Shown here: piece after piece, positions 47,745 to 64,000 of the stretch
Layout of the letters: the number at the start of each line of letters is the position of its first letter
How positions within the stretch are numbered: the stretch's first letter is position 1
Assembly: GCA_012934845.2 (NCBI GenBank)
Contig: WNNJ02002859.1
Coordinates: 1 to 64,000 of the forward strand
Reading direction: 5' to 3'
DNA from: Pomphorhynchus laevis
Lineage: Eukaryota; Acanthocephala; Palaeacanthocephala; Echinorhynchida; Pomphorhynchidae
DNA: 64,000 nt
Notes under the pieces: model-generated
Told to the model about the DNA's origin: nothing
The model's database searches: none
What the model saw: the letters and a program-made list of their open reading frames with translations, nothing else
Program-made: the position numbers and the translations under genes

Positions 47745-48430
47745 ACATGTAAAAACTCAACCATGTAGCGATGTACAAACCTCACCAACACTCTACAGTA
47801 AATGCAGGTAATGCTCACCGGCCTATAATTCTCGACGGAAGAGCGATCTCCCTTCTTGAAGTAGGGAAGAACAATTGACTGCTTCCACACATTAGGAAGA
47901 GATCTTTCTAAGATTGACTGGCGAAAAATTGCACAGAGAGGAACGCAAATTGAGCCTGCTAATCTGCGTAGATAAGCAGAAGGTAGTAAGTCACAACCTC
48001 TTTAGTTATTTGCTTTTAGACGGCGTAATTCGGAATAAACCTTAGCTGGCGTTATCAAATTGTCAAGGTCCAACTCAAGATTAGTGTCAGAGTAAGTGTT
48101 CAACACACTAGATTTCATACAAAAAGTTTCATGTATATTTGCGGGCTCTACTGAAGTGCAATAGTGTGCCGCAAACTCTTCAGCTAGGTTATTCGTGGAA
48201 ATGTCATAGAAGTAGTTACAAATCGAAAAATCAACAGCTCCCCTACTTGATAGTTACTAAAATAGGACCTTTAAGTCGTATTTACACCGGTCAGCTTATT
48301 CATTATCAAATGCCCACTGCTTCTTCCTCTTCAATGAATTAAATAAATGTCTTGCCTGCTTAAAACCATCAAAACTACACTCCTCAACTTTGTAGCTATT
48401 GAAGATCGAATGGCGAGTCCTCAATGTTGA
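47745..48430 (-). mobile_element. LINE RT N-terminal fragment, sister of 45,670-46,990
   Basis: 47,750-48,000 matches 46,620-46,880 over about 250 bases with few differences, then extends further 5' than that copy, through linker-like sequence to about 48,430. Truncated before motif A. Confidence 0.8.
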
Positions 48431-48624
48431 ACGTAACTCCGAATCGTTATAATGTTTATTATAACGATTAATAATCGATATGATAATCGTTTATTATGTC
48501 CCGTATTTGATCAATATATTATCGAAGCGAACATATATTCACAGCTTATGTGGATAATGTAACTTAATGCCAAACTACACTTGTGGCCTATTGACGTTTT
48601 TGAATCAATTTTTTGTCAATTGAT

Positions 48625-48785
48625 TGACTTAATCAAATCTTTGCTAAATGCGTAAGACTTCTTAGTCAAGTCTTTTATTAAACACTTTAGACTTCTAAAT
48701 CAAATATTTGTCAAACGCTTTAGACTTTTTAATCAAATCTTTATCAAACACTTAAGACTTAAACAAATCTTTGTCAAACTGCATG
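48625..48785. repeat. ~36-bp minisatellite, four to five imperfect copies
   Basis: Unit close to AATCAAATCTTTGTCAAAC plus a CTTTAGACTTTTT-like half. The copies are diverged, so older than the 8714 array. Confidence 0.7.
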
Positions 48786-49084
48786 CATTACTTTCGCATT
48801 AGTTACTAATCGATGAATCATTCTCATCAAGTGACATTATTAAGAATATATTCTATATAAGTCATGCCCTCACTCATTTTGCTTACATGCTATTTATCAT
48901 CTGTGAGTTATCTATATATACAGGTTGATTTAATCCTCTTTGCCCGTTATTATACGAAGACAGCTCAGCTGAAATTGTCTGTTATCGCCGCTTTTTTCTA
49001 CTATGACATTTTCATTTATGCATGTATTACATATTTTAATCCTGCTTTTTTCTGTTACTAAGAAAATCTTAATTGTTTATATAA
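48786..49084. other. No gene assigned
   Basis: Open stretches on the plus strand around 48,864-49,061 look like chance in T-rich DNA. Nothing recognised. Confidence 0.35.
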
Positions 49085-49190
49085 AAAAGGATTTTTTTAC
49101 GTGGCAAATGCGTGCCGGCGGACGCTTACATGACCACGAAGAAAAAAACAAGAATCTAAATAATGTGTCGAGAAAATGGGAATGAAGGAG
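49085..49190 (-). mobile_element. LINE family A 3'-end fragment
   Basis: Minus-strand copy of the family 3' end. GTGGTCATGTAAGCGTCC, then GCCGGCACGCATTTGCCACG. Hairpin at 49,110-49,125 keeps the outer four pairs and has one C-C mismatch. Confidence 0.75.
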
Positions 49191-49940
49191 GTATTTGAAT
49201 ACCTACTCCGTACATGAGTAGATATTATAAACATGTAATCCATATACAGGTTTGCAAGGGTTCCTTAAAATTTTATTGTTCCTCCATACATAAGTAGATA
49301 TCTAGAGGATAAAAATCGTTTTTATTTCGACAACATGATTAGCTCAAAGTTGCACTCGATATAGTAAAAATGTAAAGTAATAACCCATCTCAATTTAAAA
49401 TAAAGCTTAGTTTGAATAACTCAAATGAAGTTAAACAGCTAGTCTGTTCGCTCAAACGGTTTTATGGATTTACAATTATCTGTCAAATTGAATTATTTTG
49501 GGCCGTATAACTCAGATGCCACTGAGACAAAAACGATACAGCGAAGTCCGAGTGGACCGAATTGTCTGCAGTTCACATGAAACGTCATATTTTTTGCTAA
49601 ACATTTCTCATCACAAGTACATATCTCGCAAATCGTTAAGATGATGTACAGAATGCATTCCAGAATTAAAGTACATCATTATATGGATAACCTCTATATT
49701 AATGAACTAGCAGTGATTGCCGACGCGTAGCTATCGTTATAAGGTATGAACATTGAGTTTTGAGTAAATGACTGATAACGAAAGCGTTTACTAAGTCCAG
49801 CGTTTCCTGGACTTCGATAACTAAACGTTCGACCAATCATAGCTATCATACACGTAGCTATAGCACATGCATGATCAGTGTGTTGACGAGTTGAGGAATT
49901 ATTAGCAACCCATTTACTAAGATTCTTTGCTTGTGCTACT
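49191..49940. other. No gene assigned
   Basis: Mixed-composition DNA without a recognisable element. 49,500-49,900 is less AT-rich than average but has no supported reading. Confidence 0.35.
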
Positions 49941-50340
49941 AACTAGATGACCTTATCATCATGTCTCTTAAACGCAAAGTGAAGGATATTGTTGTCACAT
50001 TGCAGGCTGTTAATGATCCTACAAGTAATTCATTTTATGTTCCCTTTGCGGACGGAAGCTCGTACGCGAGGACATGAATGCACTATTAATCGAGTTTGCA
50101 GGCGGTTAAAAGGGCTCAACCGGCTTGGTGGACAGAGTTACCGAGGAATGGAATAATCTTCCTTTGGAAATAGTGCGGACCAAATCAAAACTAATGTTTA
50201 TAAAAATAGTACTGTGAATCTCAACCCTTCATGTTTTAGTTTCTCTGGTTTCTTTTGTGCTTTTTTGTATTTTGTAATGTTACCGTATGAGCACTAGCTC
50301 CTGGGTGGTCTAAGAATAATAATCTAGATAATATATAGGA
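49941..50340 (+). mobile_element. LINE remnant, RT C-terminal end with 3' UTR
   Basis: Around 50,125-50,215 the plus strand reads RVTEEWNNLPLEIVRTKSKL then a stop, the conserved CR1/Jockey-group RT end. The 3' UTR follows to AATAATAATCTAG at about 50,330. 49,960-50,060 (MSLKRKVKDIVV...) may be an unrelated fragment. Confidence 0.6.
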
Positions 50341-50692
50341 TCTGCTGCACGATTGCGTGTTCGCATGCTCATGCAAACACATTTTGATGTATTGATAGTT
50401 AAACCGTTGGTAAAGTATAAGTTAGTGGTGAAGCTTGACAATTTTGTAAATATCTATTTATAACATTATCTTTGTCAGGTATTTTTAAAACGGTGTTTTG
50501 ACATATCGGCGTTTAGTATTAAAAATTTATTACTGTATGAGTTACTTAAGCTTATACATTTTATACGCTTTATCATTTGCTAAAACGATTATTTTTGATT
50601 AAAACGTTTTTACATTTTAAATGTTTGTATTACTTTCACATTTTAAATATTTCCCATATCATCAAGCGTCATTCTAGATTATAATTTTTAAG

Positions 50693-63414
<12,722 letters not shown>

Positions 63415-64000
63415 GTACGTTGTATTCAAATATTTTTAAGAAAATTCAATTAAGCTAAGTTCGATGAATAACATTCGTTTTGCGTACTTCCTAATTAATA
63501 TTTTACTACAGCGAAGGTTATTAACAAACGTACTATTTCTATCTAAAGATAACAAAAGCTTTATGCAACATTAAAATCGATTCTTAATTCTTTGTTGGAA
63601 ATTAATTTTACTTTTTGTCAAGTATTATTAATACTCTTTTAAAACACACTACAGTTTTCCATTCATCTCACGATTCCTCTTTTATATACTTAAGCTCAGG
63701 ATCAGCATTTCCGGTTGCTTCAATTAACGAATACTGCAAATAATCAAATATTTCATATTTAACTGAAATATTTTGATATTTAAGTTTAATTTATTTTTAT
63801 TGAGTGGCTCTCATTGTAATGCCCAAGTGGATGTGATAATTGTAAGCAAGTTTTTATATCAACAAAATGTGAAACCATTTTTATTTTAGTAAAATAAAAA
63901 TTTTATTTAATAAGTAATTTTATTTATTAAATTAAATTTATATTTAATTTAATAATAATATTAAAATTAAATAATAATATTTAATATTATTATTTATTGT
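63415..64000. other. Start of the next SPT16 intron
   Basis: Follows the donor after exon 17. No sequence here codes for the expected next segment (GFRFTSVRG-like), so the intron runs past the window edge. Confidence 0.5.

Noticed and set aside
48625-48785. CRISPR-like array of ~36-bp repeats
   Set aside because: Units are contiguous and diverged with no unique spacers, in a eukaryotic intergenic region; an ordinary minisatellite.

Overview
This is a piece of an animal (metazoan) nuclear genome, very AT-rich. The evidence is two intron-split housekeeping genes with animal-like protein sequence (RTF1 and SPT16), GT-AG introns that are either tiny (43-57 bp) or long and stuffed with repeats, and a dense litter of APE-type LINEs, Penelope-like elements, SINE-like repeats and a Gypsy LTR fossil. 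The repeat types suit an invertebrate (nematode- or flatworm-like protostomes are possible). I cannot name the species. There is no bacterial gene, CRISPR array or operon.

Layout. (1) Positions 1-11,324: the 3' part of RTF1 on the plus strand, nine exons from 3192 to the stop at 11,324. The gene's start lies outside or is unrecognised. Its introns hold Penelope-like reverse-transcriptase debris (4349-6060; a similar piece lies upstream at 640-1480) and a 15-bp minisatellite (8714-8907). (2) 11,325-17,835: an AT-rich intergenic stretch of short non-autonomous repeats: a SINE-like family with a potential pseudoknot, a foldback element carrying a tRNA-derived SINE head, a hairpin MITE, and an inverted pair of Penelope-type ends around a 174-bp tandem repeat. 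(3) 17,836-50,340: a transposon island. About ten copies of one APE-type LINE family (family A, mostly plus strand) lie head to tail. A second LINE family (B) lies mostly on the minus strand. A Gypsy fossil at 31,673-37,775 is interrupted by a LINE and by a LINE/SINE chimera. A nearly whole cysteine-rich LINE-like element (41,430-44,600, minus) sits inside a family B endonuclease. (4) 50,693-63,414: the first 17 exons of SPT16 on the plus strand, about 700 codons; the rest lies past the right edge.

RTF1 (Paf1-complex-associated) and SPT16 (FACT histone chaperone) both act on chromatin during RNA polymerase II elongation. Here they are codirectional neighbours with only mobile DNA recognisable between them.

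The points most worth a second look are: the LINE family A 3'-end hairpin, whose stem changes sequence but keeps pairing between copies; a 181-bp LINE-LINE junction present twice with one mismatch; a 90-bp near-identical direct repeat bracketing SPT16 exons 3-5; LINE copies that kept endonuclease and 3' end but lost the RT core; the SINE-like repeat with interleaved stems; and the cysteine-rich RT element.
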